Of a stretch of 64,000 nt of DNA, positions 45,855 to 54,992 are shown one piece after another. The notes under the pieces are model-generated. The model was not told the DNA's origin and did not search any database. It saw nothing but the letters and a program-made list of their open reading frames with translations. Location: positions 97,083 to 161,082 of the forward strand of contig NZ_JAOTSB010000005.1 of the NCBI RefSeq assembly GCF_030247605.1, given 5' to 3'. Position 1 is the stretch's first letter; each line of letters starts with the position of its first letter. Source of the stretch: Acidaminobacter sp. (GTDB taxonomy: Bacteria; Bacillota; Clostridia; Peptostreptococcales; Acidaminobacteraceae). Both the position numbers and the translations under genes were made by a program.

Positions 45855-46754
45855 TCATCCTCCAATTCGAACCGTCAGCCCGAAATTCTCAAGTCTATTT
45901 TTAATGCGCTCCATTTCCATTTGCGACGGCTCTGCCAGGCTATCCAAACTATATGCCTGACCCAGCCGTTCATATTTGCCGCGGGCTATGCCATGATAGG
46001 GCAACAGGAAAATCTTCTGTATATTTAGAGAAGACAGCAGCTTTCCGAGTTCATCAACATGAGTGTCGCTGTCATTGACCCCTGGAATCACTGGAAGTCG
46101 GAGGCCTATTGCAGCCTTTCGCGCCGACAGCTGTCTTAAATTTTCAATAATGATTTTATTTGAAACGCCTGTATAGCGTCTATGCATGTCTTCTTCCAGA
46201 TGCTTAATGTCAAACAGGAACAGATCTGTATAGTCGATAATCCGTTCAAAATCCTGCCACCTCGCATGTCCGCTGGTATCCACTGCGGTATGCAGTCCTC
46301 GGGCCTTTGAAAGCTTCAGCAGCGCTTCCAGCGCGTCGATCTGCACCATGGGTTCCCCGCCTGAAAACGTCACCCCACCGCCGGATTGCTGGTAAAAGAC
46401 AACGTCCTTGTCAATTTCAGTCATGATTTCAGCCAGAGTCATCTGCTTGCCTGCCATCTGAAGGGCTTCCGTTGGACACGCCTCTGTGCAGGCGCCGCAG
46501 CGCACGCACTTTCCGCGATCTATGTTGATCTTGTGACCATCGGCAGACAAAGCGTTTTGCTTACAGACCTTAACGCACAAATGGCAGCCAATGCATTTCT
46601 TGTTGAAGTAGACGAGCTCAGGCTGAGGGTGAATGCTTTCGGGATTGTGACACCAGGCGCAGGCCAGGGGACAGCCCTTGAAAAAAACCGTCGTCCGGAT
46701 GCCCGGACCATCATTGACGGAAAACTTTTGTATGTTGAAGATCGTGGCGTTCAA
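45855..46754 (-). CDS. hypE: Glycyl radical enzyme activase, radical SAM (HypE-like)
   Basis: Installs the glycyl radical on the enzyme encoded four bases downstream. 299 residues. The radical SAM cluster is C28-x3-C32-x2-C35 in FKGCPLACAWCHNPES. Two ferredoxin-like 4Fe-4S groups follow (CIGCHLCVKVC and CVRCGACTEAC), the arrangement of glycyl radical activases beyond PflA. GGGVTFSGGEP is the SAM-binding GGE motif. The TTG at 46754 is seven bases after AAGGAAG. An inverted repeat upstream may be its operator. Confidence 0.92.
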   Translation of the reverse strand: MNATIFNIQKFSVNDGPGIRTTVFFKGCPLACAWCHNPESIHPQPELVYFNKKCIGCHLCVKVCKQNALSADGHKINIDRGKCVRCGACTEACPTEALQMAGKQMTLAEIMTEIDKDVVFYQQSGGGVTFSGGEPMVQIDALEALLKLSKARGLHTAVDTSGHARWQDFERIIDYTDLFLFDIKHLEEDMHRRYTGVSNKIIIENLRQLSARKAAIGLRLPVIPGVNDSDTHVDELGKLLSSLNIQKIFLLPYHGIARGKYERLGQAYSLDSLAEPSQMEMERIKNRLENFGLTVRIGG

Positions 46755-46790
46755 GCTCTCACTTCCTTTTCTTACGAAGCCAGTGAAACT

Positions 46791-46824
46791 CTGATAAATC
46801 GACTGTCAATTATTAGTTTATCAG
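46791..46824. promoter_or_regulatory. Inverted repeat upstream of hypE (possible operator)
   Basis: CTGATAAA (46791-46798) and TTTATCAG (46817-46824), perfect arms 18 bases apart, ~40 bases before the hypE start. A TTGACA (minus, ~46807) lies between them, without a clear -10. Likely a regulator site. Confidence 0.4.
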
Positions 46825-46989
46825 AAGTTTAGAGGAAAATGAACTTAGCTTCTTCTCAATTTTTCAGCAGTCTGGTGAGAGGCACGACATCCCAACCGCT
46901 CTTCAATCTGGACTTTTTCACCGGATCACAGTATGATAGAAGTCAAAAGAGCCTTACCTCTTAGTCAAACAAAAAGGAGACGTACCAAA

Positions 46990-47214
46990 ATGGCACTTAT
47001 TCAACTCATAAAAAAAATCGGTGTCGGCGCCGGTGTCGCTGTGGTCGCTGTCACTGCGCTGCCTGTTGCAGGGGCTGTGGGCACTATTACCGCAACCGGC
47101 GCTGCGGTTGCTTCCATTGTCGGTGGCATTGCCGGCGCAATTGACCATATCCACGAAGAACGAAGCGAACATTCCACCAAGAATTCAAGCAGCGGAAAGA
47201 CTGTGCGTCGGTAG
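46990..47214 (+). CDS. Small Gly/Ala-rich hydrophobic protein
   Basis: A 74-residue protein not recognised. After MALIQLIKKIG comes a ~45-residue hydrophobic, glycine-rich stretch (VGAGVAVVAVTALPVAGAV; TITATGAAVASIVGGIAGAI), then a hydrophilic tail HIHEERSEHSTKNSSSGK. The composition, with GxxxG-like spacing, recalls small membrane-inserting peptides; no toxin or bacteriocin family can be named. AAGGAG precedes the ATG by ten bases. Confidence 0.6.
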   Translation: MALIQLIKKIGVGAGVAVVAVTALPVAGAVGTITATGAAVASIVGGIAGAIDHIHEERSEHSTKNSSSGKTVRR

Positions 47215-47258
47215 ATCTTCGCACCTGAACCTTCGCTTTAGAGAAAGGACACTCTGAA

Positions 47259-47534
47259 ATGCTCAAATACTTTTTGTATTATCTCCTGCTCATAAATCTG
47301 ATCTCACTGAGCTTATGCTGGTACGACAAGCGCGCAGCGATCCGCCAGAAATGGCGCATCAAAGAAAGCACACTGCTGTTGTCAGCGGCCCTCGGGGGCT
47401 CAGTCGGATTCTACGCGGGCATGAAAGCCTTCCGCCACAAAACCAAGCACCTGAAGTTTACCGTACTCGTGCCATTGCTGATTGTGCTGCAATCGGCAGG
47501 GCTGATCTGGTTCTTTTTCTTCAAAAACGCGTAA
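47259..47534 (+). CDS. DUF1294 family membrane protein
   Basis: A 91-residue membrane protein with the DUF1294 pattern: CWYDKRAAIRQKWRIKESTL, AALGGSVGFYAGMKAFRHKT and KHLKFTVLVPLLIVLQ, plus a C-terminal helix. Function unknown. It follows the Gly/Ala-rich gene by 44 bases and has AGAAAGGA near its start, so the two may be one transcript. Confidence 0.85.
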   Translation: MLKYFLYYLLLINLISLSLCWYDKRAAIRQKWRIKESTLLLSAALGGSVGFYAGMKAFRHKTKHLKFTVLVPLLIVLQSAGLIWFFFFKNA

Positions 47535-47571
47535 AAAGCTGCCTTTCAAAAACGAAAGCAGCTTTTTTTAT
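47533..47571 (+). terminator. Terminator after the DUF1294 gene
   Basis: Arms AAAAAGCTGC / GCAGCTTTTTTT around TTTC...GAAA, starting at the stop codon and ending in seven Ts. Confidence 0.85.
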
Positions 47572-47652
47572 TGGCGAAAATAAATTTTTATGCCCGCGTG
47601 AGGACAGCATTCCAATCCTCAAAAACAGCTGCTATGTGAAGAAGCAGCGTTA

Positions 47653-48480
47653 TTAGGCCTTGCCAGCTCTATAAGTTTTGGTGATCGAAATCACTTCACC
47701 GCCCAGCATCAAAATCATGCCTGTAAAATAGAACCAGATCATCAGGACGACGACCGCCGCCAGCGAACCGTAGACCAGTGAAATATTGCTGAAATTTTGG
47801 ATGAAAAATGAAAACAGAAATGAAATCCCAATCCATCCAAAATAGGAGAATATGGTGCCCGGCAATATTTCAACGAATCGAAGCTTTAAGTTCGGCAAAT
47901 GCTGATACATCTGTGACAGAACCAAAAACGGCACCGCGATCACCAGCGCCCAGCGCACAATCATAAACAAAGTGACAAACGCTTCCGGTATTGGAATGTA
48001 AAGCCTGAGCGCGTCAATGACGCGGCTGCTGAGGCTCGGAAGAACCAGCATGACAACCACCGCCAGGGAAAGACCCAGAGTAAAGACCAGGCTAAGCCCT
48101 ATGGCAGTTACCGGCGACTTCCTGCCTCTGACCTCAAACGCGGCGTTCAGGGCCCTCTGAAGGGATCCGACCGCCTTCGAAGCGGACCATAAGGCCGCTA
48201 GTATTGACACGGACAAGACACTCCCGGAATTCGCCGCCAGATTATTTTTGATATAGCCCTGCACAATTTCGAGCGCCGCCTGCGGAATAAATTCCAGAGT
48301 TGATGAGCTCATAAAGTCGTAGGCGACTTCCAGCCTAGACAGTATGGCAAATAAAAATATCAAAAACGGAAATATGGAGAGCACAAAGAAATAGGCCATC
48401 TGAGCGCTGAATGCCGTCAGGTGATGACGCCCCACTCGTTTTAAGAGTTCCTTGAAAAAAAAGCTGAAATAGGGCTTCAT
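47653..48480 (-). CDS. YihY/virulence factor BrkB family membrane protein
   Basis: About 275 residues with six membrane helices. Family pattern: HHLTAFSAQMAYFFVLSIFPFLIFL, SILAALWSASKAVGSLQRALNAAF and GSLAAVVVLMIWFYFTGMILMLGGEV. The ATG at 48480 is seven bases after GGAGG; the frame continues upstream into folK without a ribosome site. Function is not settled for the family. Last gene of the folate cluster by position. Confidence 0.9.
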   Translation of the reverse strand: MKPYFSFFFKELLKRVGRHHLTAFSAQMAYFFVLSIFPFLIFLFAILSRLEVAYDFMSSSTLEFIPQAALEIVQGYIKNNLAANSGSVLSVSILAALWSASKAVGSLQRALNAAFEVRGRKSPVTAIGLSLVFTLGLSLAVVVMLVLPSLSSRVIDALRLYIPIPEAFVTLFMIVRWALVIAVPFLVLSQMYQHLPNLKLRFVEILPGTIFSYFGWIGISFLFSFFIQNFSNISLVYGSLAAVVVLMIWFYFTGMILMLGGEVISITKTYRAGKA

Positions 48481-48533
48481 TACCATCCCTCCTTTCAGTG
48501 GCTCATACCGGCAGGCTTGAACCGCAGATGTCT

Positions 48534-49019
48534 TTAGAGAATTTCTTCGAGCCTTTGAATGTCGCCGGCCTCTAGGCCGACAAGCCACGCTTCAACGGTT
48601 TTCCCGGAGACTTCCAGACCGGCGTCAAGCTCTGCCAGCGGCACCAGGACAAACGCCCTTTCGTGCATCCGCGGATGCGGCAGTGTCAGAACGGGATCCG
48701 AGCTGACAACGCCTTGGTATAAGAGAACATCCACATCAATGGTCCGCGGCCCCCAGCGGATCAGCCTCACCCGTCTCAGAGACTGCTCAACGGACTGGCA
48801 AAGGGCTAAAAGCGCCTCAGGTGTCAGCCCGGTCTCGATCTCAATCACACCGTTGACAAAGTCATCCTGATCCAAATAGCCCACAGGTGCTGTAGCGTAT
48901 AATGAGGACTTTGCCACCACCTGGGTCTGCGGTCCCTCGCCAATGAGTCTGACCGCCTCCCTGAGATTTTCAACCTTGTCTCCAAGATTGCTGCCAAGCC
49001 CAAGATAGGCCCGAGCCAT
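48534..49019 (-). CDS. folK: 2-amino-4-hydroxy-6-hydroxymethyldihydropteridine diphosphokinase
   Basis: Pyrophosphorylates hydroxymethyl-dihydropterin in folate synthesis. 161 residues: ARAYLGLGSNLGDKVENLREAV, SSLYATAPVGYLDQDDFVNGV, the RWGPRTIDVDVLLY signature and LPHPRMHERAFVLVPL. The start overlaps the folB stop (TAATG). Confidence 0.96.
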   Translation of the reverse strand: MARAYLGLGSNLGDKVENLREAVRLIGEGPQTQVVAKSSLYATAPVGYLDQDDFVNGVIEIETGLTPEALLALCQSVEQSLRRVRLIRWGPRTIDVDVLLYQGVVSSDPVLTLPHPRMHERAFVLVPLAELDAGLEVSGKTVEAWLVGLEAGDIQRLEEIL

Positions 49020-49378
49020 TATCTCGCCCTCCGGATCTCAACGCCAAAATAATCAAAAATACCTCTTACAGGCGCCTCCGGTTTTTTGACGCGAACCAGA
49101 ACCTCCGCCACCACGCCGTATTTCGCCAAGATGCGCTGGGCAATATTTTCTGCCAGCGCTTCAATCAGATTATAACGGGCAGACTCAGCGAAATATTTCA
49201 CATCATCATAAACCTCTGCATAACTTACAGTTTGGGCGACATCATCAGACGCGCCCGCCCCGGAGAGGTCCAGAGACAACTCCACATCAATAAAAAACTT
49301 CTGGCCTATAGCGCGCTCTTCGTCAAGCACGCCATGGAAACCATAAAACCCCATGTGACTCATTAATATTTTATCCAT
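49019..49378 (-). CDS. folB: Dihydroneopterin aldolase
   Basis: Converts dihydroneopterin to hydroxymethyl-dihydropterin. 119 residues with MGFYGFHGVLDEERAIGQKFFIDVEL, VSYAEVYDDVKYF and NLIEALAENIAQRIL, and the lysine-containing VRVKKPEAP. It lies two bases after folP and overlaps folK. Confidence 0.96.
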   Translation of the reverse strand: MDKILMSHMGFYGFHGVLDEERAIGQKFFIDVELSLDLSGAGASDDVAQTVSYAEVYDDVKYFAESARYNLIEALAENIAQRILAKYGVVAEVLVRVKKPEAPVRGIFDYFGVEIRRAR

Positions 49379-49380
49379 GT

Positions 49381-50244
49381 CTAACGCCTCCGGGTCATGG
49401 CATCCATGACTTTGACCGCGCGCAGATTTTCTTTGACATCATGGACCCGGATCACCTCAACGCCTTGAACGACGCCAAACACGCTTGTGGCTACCGTGCC
49501 TTCCATCCGTTCCTGGGGCGGAAGATCGAGGATCTTGCCTATCATGGACTTTCGCGACGTCCCAAGCAGCAATGGATAACCGAGCACGTGGAGCTCATGG
49601 AGACGGGGCATCAGATCAATGTTCTGCTCTGAGGTCTTTCCAAAGCCAAATCCAGGATCCAGCATAATAGACTGGTCGGGGATCCCCGCAGCCTTTGCAA
49701 TGGCAATAGACTTTTCAAAAAACTCAATCATGCTGTCCACGATATCCGTTTCATAATGGGTGCCATTCTGATTGTGCATTATAATGACCGGCGCGTCAAA
49801 CTGAGCGGCAACCCGGGCAATTTCCGGCTCCCGCTGGAGGCCCCAGATATCGTTGACAATCTCAGCGCCGGCCATCAGTGCGCAGCGCGCAGTCTCCGCT
49901 TTATAGGTGTCAATAGAGATAGGGATGTCAAATTCAGGGTGTGCCACCAAAGCCTCAATGACCGGCAGCACTCTCGAAATCTCAAGTTCCAGCGGTACCT
50001 CCGCAAATCCCGGACGCGTCGACTCGCCGCCAATATCAATAATATCCGCGCCTTGATCCGCCATTTCGAGGGCCTGTTCAATGGCATGCTCAATAGTGTC
50101 GAACTTCCCGCCGTCCGAAAAGGAATCCGGGGTCACATTCAAAATACCCATGACCAGCGTCCGCTTTCCAATTTCCAGGGTGTGCTGCTTCAAACGCCAC
50201 TCATAGGGCTCATATTTCGGTAAATGATAAAGTCTGCTGTGCAC
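49381..50244 (-). CDS. folP: Dihydropteroate synthase
   Basis: Joins hydroxymethyl-dihydropterin pyrophosphate with p-aminobenzoate; target of sulfonamides. About 287 residues with MGILNVTPDSFSDGG, DIGGESTRPGF, ISIDTYKAETA, NDIWGLQ and DPGFGFGKTSEQN. The N-terminal ~30 residues (RLYHLPKYEPYEWRLKQH) are an extension. The GTG at 50244 is five bases from GGGGGTG. It follows folE by four bases. Confidence 0.95.
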   Translation of the reverse strand: MHSRLYHLPKYEPYEWRLKQHTLEIGKRTLVMGILNVTPDSFSDGGKFDTIEHAIEQALEMADQGADIIDIGGESTRPGFAEVPLELEISRVLPVIEALVAHPEFDIPISIDTYKAETARCALMAGAEIVNDIWGLQREPEIARVAAQFDAPVIIMHNQNGTHYETDIVDSMIEFFEKSIAIAKAAGIPDQSIMLDPGFGFGKTSEQNIDLMPRLHELHVLGYPLLLGTSRKSMIGKILDLPPQERMEGTVATSVFGVVQGVEVIRVHDVKENLRAVKVMDAMTRRR

Positions 50245-50248
50245 TGCT

Positions 50249-50827
50249 TCACCCCCTGCTGCCAACACCCATGCCTATCAGCGACATCGCTTCAGCTCTG
50301 GATTTGGCATCCACTTTGAAAATTCCGCGGACCGCAGAGGTCACCGTCTTGCTGCCCGGTTTTTTGACACCGCGCATAGTCATGCACATGTGCTCCGCCT
50401 CGACCACGACTATAACGCCATAGGGGTTCAGCTTCTCCATGATCGTGTCCGCCACCAGCGACGTGATGCGTTCTTGAAGCTGCGGACGCTTGGCAATGGT
50501 TTCTACGACGCGCGCCAATTTGCTGAGCCCTGTCAATCTGCCGCCGCGTGGAATGTAGGCGACATGAGCCTTCCCAAAAAAAGGCACCAGGTGGTGCTCA
50601 CACATGGAATAGAAGGAGATATCACGGACCAGAACCAGTTCCTCGTGAGAATCCTCCTGGAATATGACATCAAGGTGCTTGCCCGGATCTTCACCCAATC
50701 CGCCAAAAATCTCTTCATACATTCTGGCGATCCTGTCAGGTGTCCCTTTAAGTCCTTCACGGTCGGGATCTTCGCCAATCGCGATCAGCATTTCTCTGAC
50801 GGCGTCCTCTATACGCTTATTATCCAT
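50249..50827 (-). CDS. folE: GTP cyclohydrolase I
   Basis: First step of folate synthesis, GTP to dihydroneopterin triphosphate. 192 residues with [22 protein letters not shown] (zinc Cys and His), [20 protein letters not shown] and the second zinc cysteine in [10 protein letters not shown]. Between pabC and folP; the 140 bases upstream may hold a promoter. Confidence 0.96.
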   Translation of the reverse strand: MDNKRIEDAVREMLIAIGEDPDREGLKGTPDRIARMYEEIFGGLGEDPGKHLDVIFQEDSHEELVLVRDISFYSMCEHHLVPFFGKAHVAYIPRGGRLTGLSKLARVVETIAKRPQLQERITSLVADTIMEKLNPYGVIVVVEAEHMCMTMRGVKKPGSKTVTSAVRGIFKVDAKSRAEAMSLIGMGVGSRG

Positions 50828-50971
50828 ATCTTCTCTCCTATTCTCGAGGTGTTGCCTCCGCCGTTATGGGCTGAGGCTTTCGCAATCTTCCGCTTTGTCT
50901 TTCAACTAATTTGGTTCAATTACTTTTCTACCCAATTCCAAAGGCTTCACACGTGAAATCCCGGAGTGCCC

Positions 50972-51826
50972 TTATTCTGCTTCCTTCACAAGGTCCAGCA
51001 CAGAAGCCTGAAGCATCTTAAACAAGTCCAGTGCAGGGGACTGTGCCGATGGTCTCTGCCACACAACCTCTTCAACCCTGTCAACATATCTTAACCGCAT
51101 GAGACTGTTGGTGACGAAAACGAGCTCCGACGTCAGCAGCGCTTCCAGCGGAAATCGCCCCTCGACCGCACTGATGCCGGCAAGCTTTGCTGCCCTCAGC
51201 ACATTTGCCCGCATGATTCCAGGCAGAATGCCGCAGTCCAGCGATGACGTGAACAAACGGCCGCCCGCAATCCAAAATAGGTTGGCTACAGCGCTCTCCG
51301 CGACATAATCCAATTCATTCAAAAACAGGACGTCCTTAAAGCCCCGCGACATTGCCCGGTCCTTCTCAAGGAGGTGATCCGCATAGCCCTGCCACTTAAG
51401 GCCAGCGACAGGCGATCTGGAATTTTTGGCAAAAGCGCTGAGTCCCAGTGAATACGGCTTCTCCAGCCCGCCGTCCTGAAGTTCTCCATAGGGATTGGGG
51501 CGCAGATAGAGCTGCACGTCCACCTCAGCGTCAGAGGCAGGCGTCCCGCGCCGCATAGCCAGAAGCTTCAGTGCACCTGACTCACGGCCGGCAGCTGCCT
51601 TTGCCGAAGTGAAAGCATCCTTCAGTGCTTGAGACGACAGACTATAACTTAGACCTAATTTTGCAAGCCCTGCATTGAGTCGGTCCAGGTGGGCTGCAGA
51701 CTGCTCAAGCACACCGTTATCAAATCGCAGGGTATCGAATATGCCATACGCGAACTGAATGCCTTCAGAAGCACAGCGGCTCTCAACCGCTTTGCCGTCC
51801 AGCCAAAATACCGATGGTCTGGTCAC
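50972..51826 (-). CDS. pabC: Aminotransferase class IV (aminodeoxychorismate lyase, PabC)
   Basis: PLP enzyme giving p-aminobenzoate and pyruvate from aminodeoxychorismate. 284 residues of the fold-type IV family: FAYGIFDTLRFDNG, the PLP-lysine segment LKWQGYADHLLEKDRA, LNELDYVAESAVANLFWI and SLDCGILPGIMRANVLRAA. D-amino-acid or branched-chain aminotransferase activity is not excluded, but its place after pabA and pabB supports the call. Confidence 0.88.
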   Translation of the reverse strand: MTRPSVFWLDGKAVESRCASEGIQFAYGIFDTLRFDNGVLEQSAAHLDRLNAGLAKLGLSYSLSSQALKDAFTSAKAAAGRESGALKLLAMRRGTPASDAEVDVQLYLRPNPYGELQDGGLEKPYSLGLSAFAKNSRSPVAGLKWQGYADHLLEKDRAMSRGFKDVLFLNELDYVAESAVANLFWIAGGRLFTSSLDCGILPGIMRANVLRAAKLAGISAVEGRFPLEALLTSELVFVTNSLMRLRYVDRVEEVVWQRPSAQSPALDLFKMLQASVLDLVKEAE

Positions 51827-51852
51827 TTCCAGTCCGCCTCCTTCATTCGCAG

Positions 51853-53235
51853 CTAGCTGCTTAGGGCGCGCATCAGCGCCCGGGCTTTGTGCAAGGTTTC
51901 CTCGTATTCAGAATACTCGTCTGAATCCCAGACAATGCCGCCGCCTACTTGAAAGTAAGCTTTGCTGCCTTTCGCGACAATGGTCCGGATCACAATATTC
52001 AGATCAATATCACCATTAAAGCCAATATAGCCTATAGAACCCGTATACAGATTACGCTGGGTTGGTTCCAGTTCGTCAATGATCTCCATGGCGCGGATCT
52101 TTGGCGCACCGGTGATTGATCCGCCCGGGAAAGAAGCCTTCAGCAAATCAATTGGGGTCAGACCAGCTTTAAGTGTCGCCGTAACTGTAGATACTAAATG
52201 GTATACCGTTGGGTATTCTTCAATGACAAAGAGCTCCGGCACTTTGACAGTACCAACCTCCGCAACCCGGCCAAGGTCATTGCGCTCAAGATCCACTATC
52301 ATGAGGAGCTCGGAGCGGTCCTTTTCGCTGGCCAGCAGCATGGCGCTTTCATAGGCGTCTTCCTCGGGGGTTTTCCCGCGGGGGCGCGTACCTTTGATGG
52401 GACGAGTCTCAATTTCGCCGTCTCTGATTTGTATGAATCGTTCAGGGGAACTTGAGAGGATCGTTGCCTCTTCAAAAGGCATATACGCTGAAAAGGGGGC
52501 CGGATTGATGATTCTGAGCTTTTTATAAAGCTCGAGAGGCTCATCTGTCATTTCAGTTTCGAAGCGCTGCGTCATATTGACCTGATACAGATCTCCGGAG
52601 CGGATATACCGTTTGATTTTACGGATGGACTCAAGGTAGTCTTCTTTATCAAAATTAGATTTGAATTCCGGAGAGGTTGTTTTCCAAGTCGGCTCCAGGT
52701 CGCGGCCGGTCTTTTCCACCTCGCGAATTCTTGCCTCAAGGGCGTCCAGTCTTGCTTCTGCCCCCGGACGACGGTCGAGTTCCGTCAGCCAAACCTCGTC
52801 CTCTTTGTGATCGACGAGAATTGCCGTTTCATAGAGTCCCAGGATGGCATCCGGTATGTCGACGTCGTCCACCGCGGTCCTCGGCAGTGCCTCTACGTGG
52901 TGGCAAAGATCATAGGCCAGGTAGCCCGCCATGCCGCCGCCAAAAGGAAGCTCAAAATCCGGTGTACGTTTTGTTTGATATAACTCGTATCTTTCCTTTA
53001 AAAAGTCAAAGGCGTTCCCGCTAAAGACTGTTTTAGTTCCCTCTAAGCAGTTTTCCAGCTCAATGTGCTCACCCTTGATCCGAATGCGCTCGAAGGGAGA
53101 GGCCATGATCAGCGACCATCGGCCCAAACGCTCCGGGTCCATACCGCTGTCCAGAAACAGCGGATGAGGGAGATCTGAGACAGCAAGAAAAAGCCTGAAA
53201 CTGTCAAGGCCGGTCTGAAGCTTTCGCTTAATCAT
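51853..53235 (-). CDS. pabB: Aminodeoxychorismate synthase component I (PabB)
   Basis: Chorismate plus ammonia to aminodeoxychorismate. About 460 residues. Chorismate-binding signatures: DLYQVNMTQRFET, PAPFSAYMPFEEATILSSSPERFI, TRPIKGTRPRGKT, RSELLMIVDLERNDLGRVAE and SFPGGSITGAPKIRAMEIIDELEP. The PIKGTRPRG motif is characteristic of PabB (TrpE has a related PxAGT). The ATG at 53235 overlaps the pabA stop (ATGA). No trp genes are nearby. Confidence 0.93.
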   Translation of the reverse strand: MIKRKLQTGLDSFRLFLAVSDLPHPLFLDSGMDPERLGRWSLIMASPFERIRIKGEHIELENCLEGTKTVFSGNAFDFLKERYELYQTKRTPDFELPFGGGMAGYLAYDLCHHVEALPRTAVDDVDIPDAILGLYETAILVDHKEDEVWLTELDRRPGAEARLDALEARIREVEKTGRDLEPTWKTTSPEFKSNFDKEDYLESIRKIKRYIRSGDLYQVNMTQRFETEMTDEPLELYKKLRIINPAPFSAYMPFEEATILSSSPERFIQIRDGEIETRPIKGTRPRGKTPEEDAYESAMLLASEKDRSELLMIVDLERNDLGRVAEVGTVKVPELFVIEEYPTVYHLVSTVTATLKAGLTPIDLLKASFPGGSITGAPKIRAMEIIDELEPTQRNLYTGSIGYIGFNGDIDLNIVIRTIVAKGSKAYFQVGGGIVWDSDEYSEYEETLHKARALMRALSS

Positions 53236-53825
53236 GCTTTCACCTGCTTTCGCCATTCATCTGCCAGCTTAAGGAAATTAGCCAGCATGTCGAGTCCGTG
53301 CTCCGTCAAGATCGCTTCAGGATGGAACTGCACCCCTTCGATGAGCTTGTCACGGTGCCTTAAGCCCATGATTTCGCCAGCTTCAGTCTCCGCGGTGATT
53401 TCAAGGCATGCCGGCAGCGTCTTTCGATCGACCACCAGAGAGTGATAGCGCGTGACATTGATAGGATTCTTCAAGCCGCTGAACACGCCCACATTTTTGT
53501 GGCGGATGGGATGCACCTTGCCGTGGACCGGCTCAAGACCCTCCTGAACGCTGCCTCCGAAAGCCTGGCCAATGGTCTGATGACCCAGACATATGCCCAG
53601 GATAGGGTATTCATCTTGAAGCTCCTGTACCACACTGAGGCAAATACCGGCCTCCTGAGGCGTTTTGGGTCCGGGTGACAGGACGATCATATCCGGATTC
53701 ATGTCCCGGATGTCTTCAAGGGTCAAGGCGTTATTTCGCACCACCCTGACTTCACGTCCAAGCTGCATCAGGTACTGCACGAGATTGTAGGTAAATGAGT
53801 CAAAGTTATCAATCATGAGGATCAT
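53232..53825 (-). CDS. pabA: Aminodeoxychorismate synthase component II, glutamine amidotransferase (PabA)
   Basis: Supplies ammonia from glutamine to PabB. 197 residues: MILMIDNFDSFTYNLVQYL, LSPGPKTPQEAGI, catalytic cysteine in ILGICLGHQTIGQAFGG, and the His-Glu pair in GVQFHPEAILTEHG. In some bacteria the same subunit also serves anthranilate synthase. The ATG at 53825 is ~11 bases from AAAAGGGG; the frame runs further upstream without a ribosome site. First gene of the pab/fol cluster. Confidence 0.93.
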   Translation of the reverse strand: MILMIDNFDSFTYNLVQYLMQLGREVRVVRNNALTLEDIRDMNPDMIVLSPGPKTPQEAGICLSVVQELQDEYPILGICLGHQTIGQAFGGSVQEGLEPVHGKVHPIRHKNVGVFSGLKNPINVTRYHSLVVDRKTLPACLEITAETEAGEIMGLRHRDKLIEGVQFHPEAILTEHGLDMLANFLKLADEWRKQVKA

Positions 53826-53861
53826 GGAATAGCATGCCCCTTTTCTAAAAAGTATATGCTG

Positions 53862-53891
53862 ATTATACCTTCCGCTTTTGGTTAAAGTCAA
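53862..53891 (-). promoter_or_regulatory. Promoter of the pab/fol cluster
   Basis: On the minus strand TTGACT (53891-53886), an 18-base spacer and TATAAT (53867-53862), about 37 bases before the pabA start. Confidence 0.7.
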
Positions 53892-53956
53892 CAAGGTTCC
53901 CCTCATTGCAGGCTCTGTGATATACTGAGTTAGAAAAACCTTTGTGGAGGTATGAC

Positions 53957-54862
53957 ATGTCTTTCATTCTTGGCACAACTTATGACGAAAGTGCTGCTCC
54001 AATAGATAGGGATTACGAAATGCTTGAGCGCCTCTCCGAGGCGGGGTTTCGCTCACTGGAACTGGCGCTGCACCCTCGGGCTCTGGATCTTGGACGGGCT
54101 GGCGCGCTTAAGAATTATACACGCCAACCCGGATTTTCCTTCGCTTTTCACGCGCCGGATTTCGCTGATCCGGGCGCTTTTGATTTGAATCATATTATGG
54201 CGCCGGAAGGCTCACGAAACCCCTTTAAGGCATGGATGGATCAATGCGGCGACTTTGGTGAAGCGGTGCAGCTCATCTTTCACGGCGCTGCCACGGAAGC
54301 AGACACATTCCGGTTTGTGGATTTTGCCTTGGAGTGGATCGAACTATCCAGGGGCAGTCAGGTTCTGCTGCTTGAAAATACTTTTTCCCGTTCACCTGCG
54401 GACGCCCGGTTTGGAGAAACCCGTAGTGCACTGAGTAAGGTACTCCGGGCGTTTTCAGGTTCAAGGCTGGGACTATGTCTGGACACTGCCCATTGGCTGA
54501 GAACCATAAATCATGGGGTTTTTCCAATTTCACCGGAAAAAAATTTTAAATCTTCTCTGAGCGCCCCGGGCAGGGGTTCTGAAGGCTTTGAGATTCCTGA
54601 ACTGCTCCTTGGGGATATCAGACGCGTTCACGTCCATAGTGTCGAACCACTTTCAGGGCGTGACCACCAGGGCGTGACCGAGCGGGATGAGGCGACGGCG
54701 TTCTTGCTTAAGCCATGGACAGCCACAAGGGCAGATCAGGTACATCAGGACTGTGTTCTTTCTGTAGAAGTACTGGCGGCGAACCTGCCGCAGCGTGAGG
54801 CTGCGTGGCTGGATGCCGTTCTCTCAAGCGGCGCGTGGCTGAAGAGACTATCAATTATGTAA
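53957..54862 (+). CDS. Sugar phosphate isomerase/epimerase-like TIM-barrel protein
   Basis: A 301-residue AP-endonuclease-2-type TIM barrel: GFRSLELALHP, SFAFHAPDF, LIFHGAAT, LLENTF, GLCLDTAHWL and VHVHSVEP, which are the metal-ligand strands of the fold. The substrate cannot be named. GGAGG sits six bases before the ATG at 53957. Divergent from pabA; a long minus-strand promoter lies in between. Confidence 0.75.
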   Translation: MSFILGTTYDESAAPIDRDYEMLERLSEAGFRSLELALHPRALDLGRAGALKNYTRQPGFSFAFHAPDFADPGAFDLNHIMAPEGSRNPFKAWMDQCGDFGEAVQLIFHGAATEADTFRFVDFALEWIELSRGSQVLLLENTFSRSPADARFGETRSALSKVLRAFSGSRLGLCLDTAHWLRTINHGVFPISPEKNFKSSLSAPGRGSEGFEIPELLLGDIRRVHVHSVEPLSGRDHQGVTERDEATAFLLKPWTATRADQVHQDCVLSVEVLAANLPQREAAWLDAVLSSGAWLKRLSIM

Positions 54863-54992
54863 GAACTTAGTGGGGGATGAAAGACGAACGCCGCTGAATC
54901 CGCCTTCTGACCACGCTGTCTAAAAGCCTATGATTAGCTCTTTAACAACATCAGTTGACTTAAGCAGGCCAACCGTCATCTTCAAAAAATAC

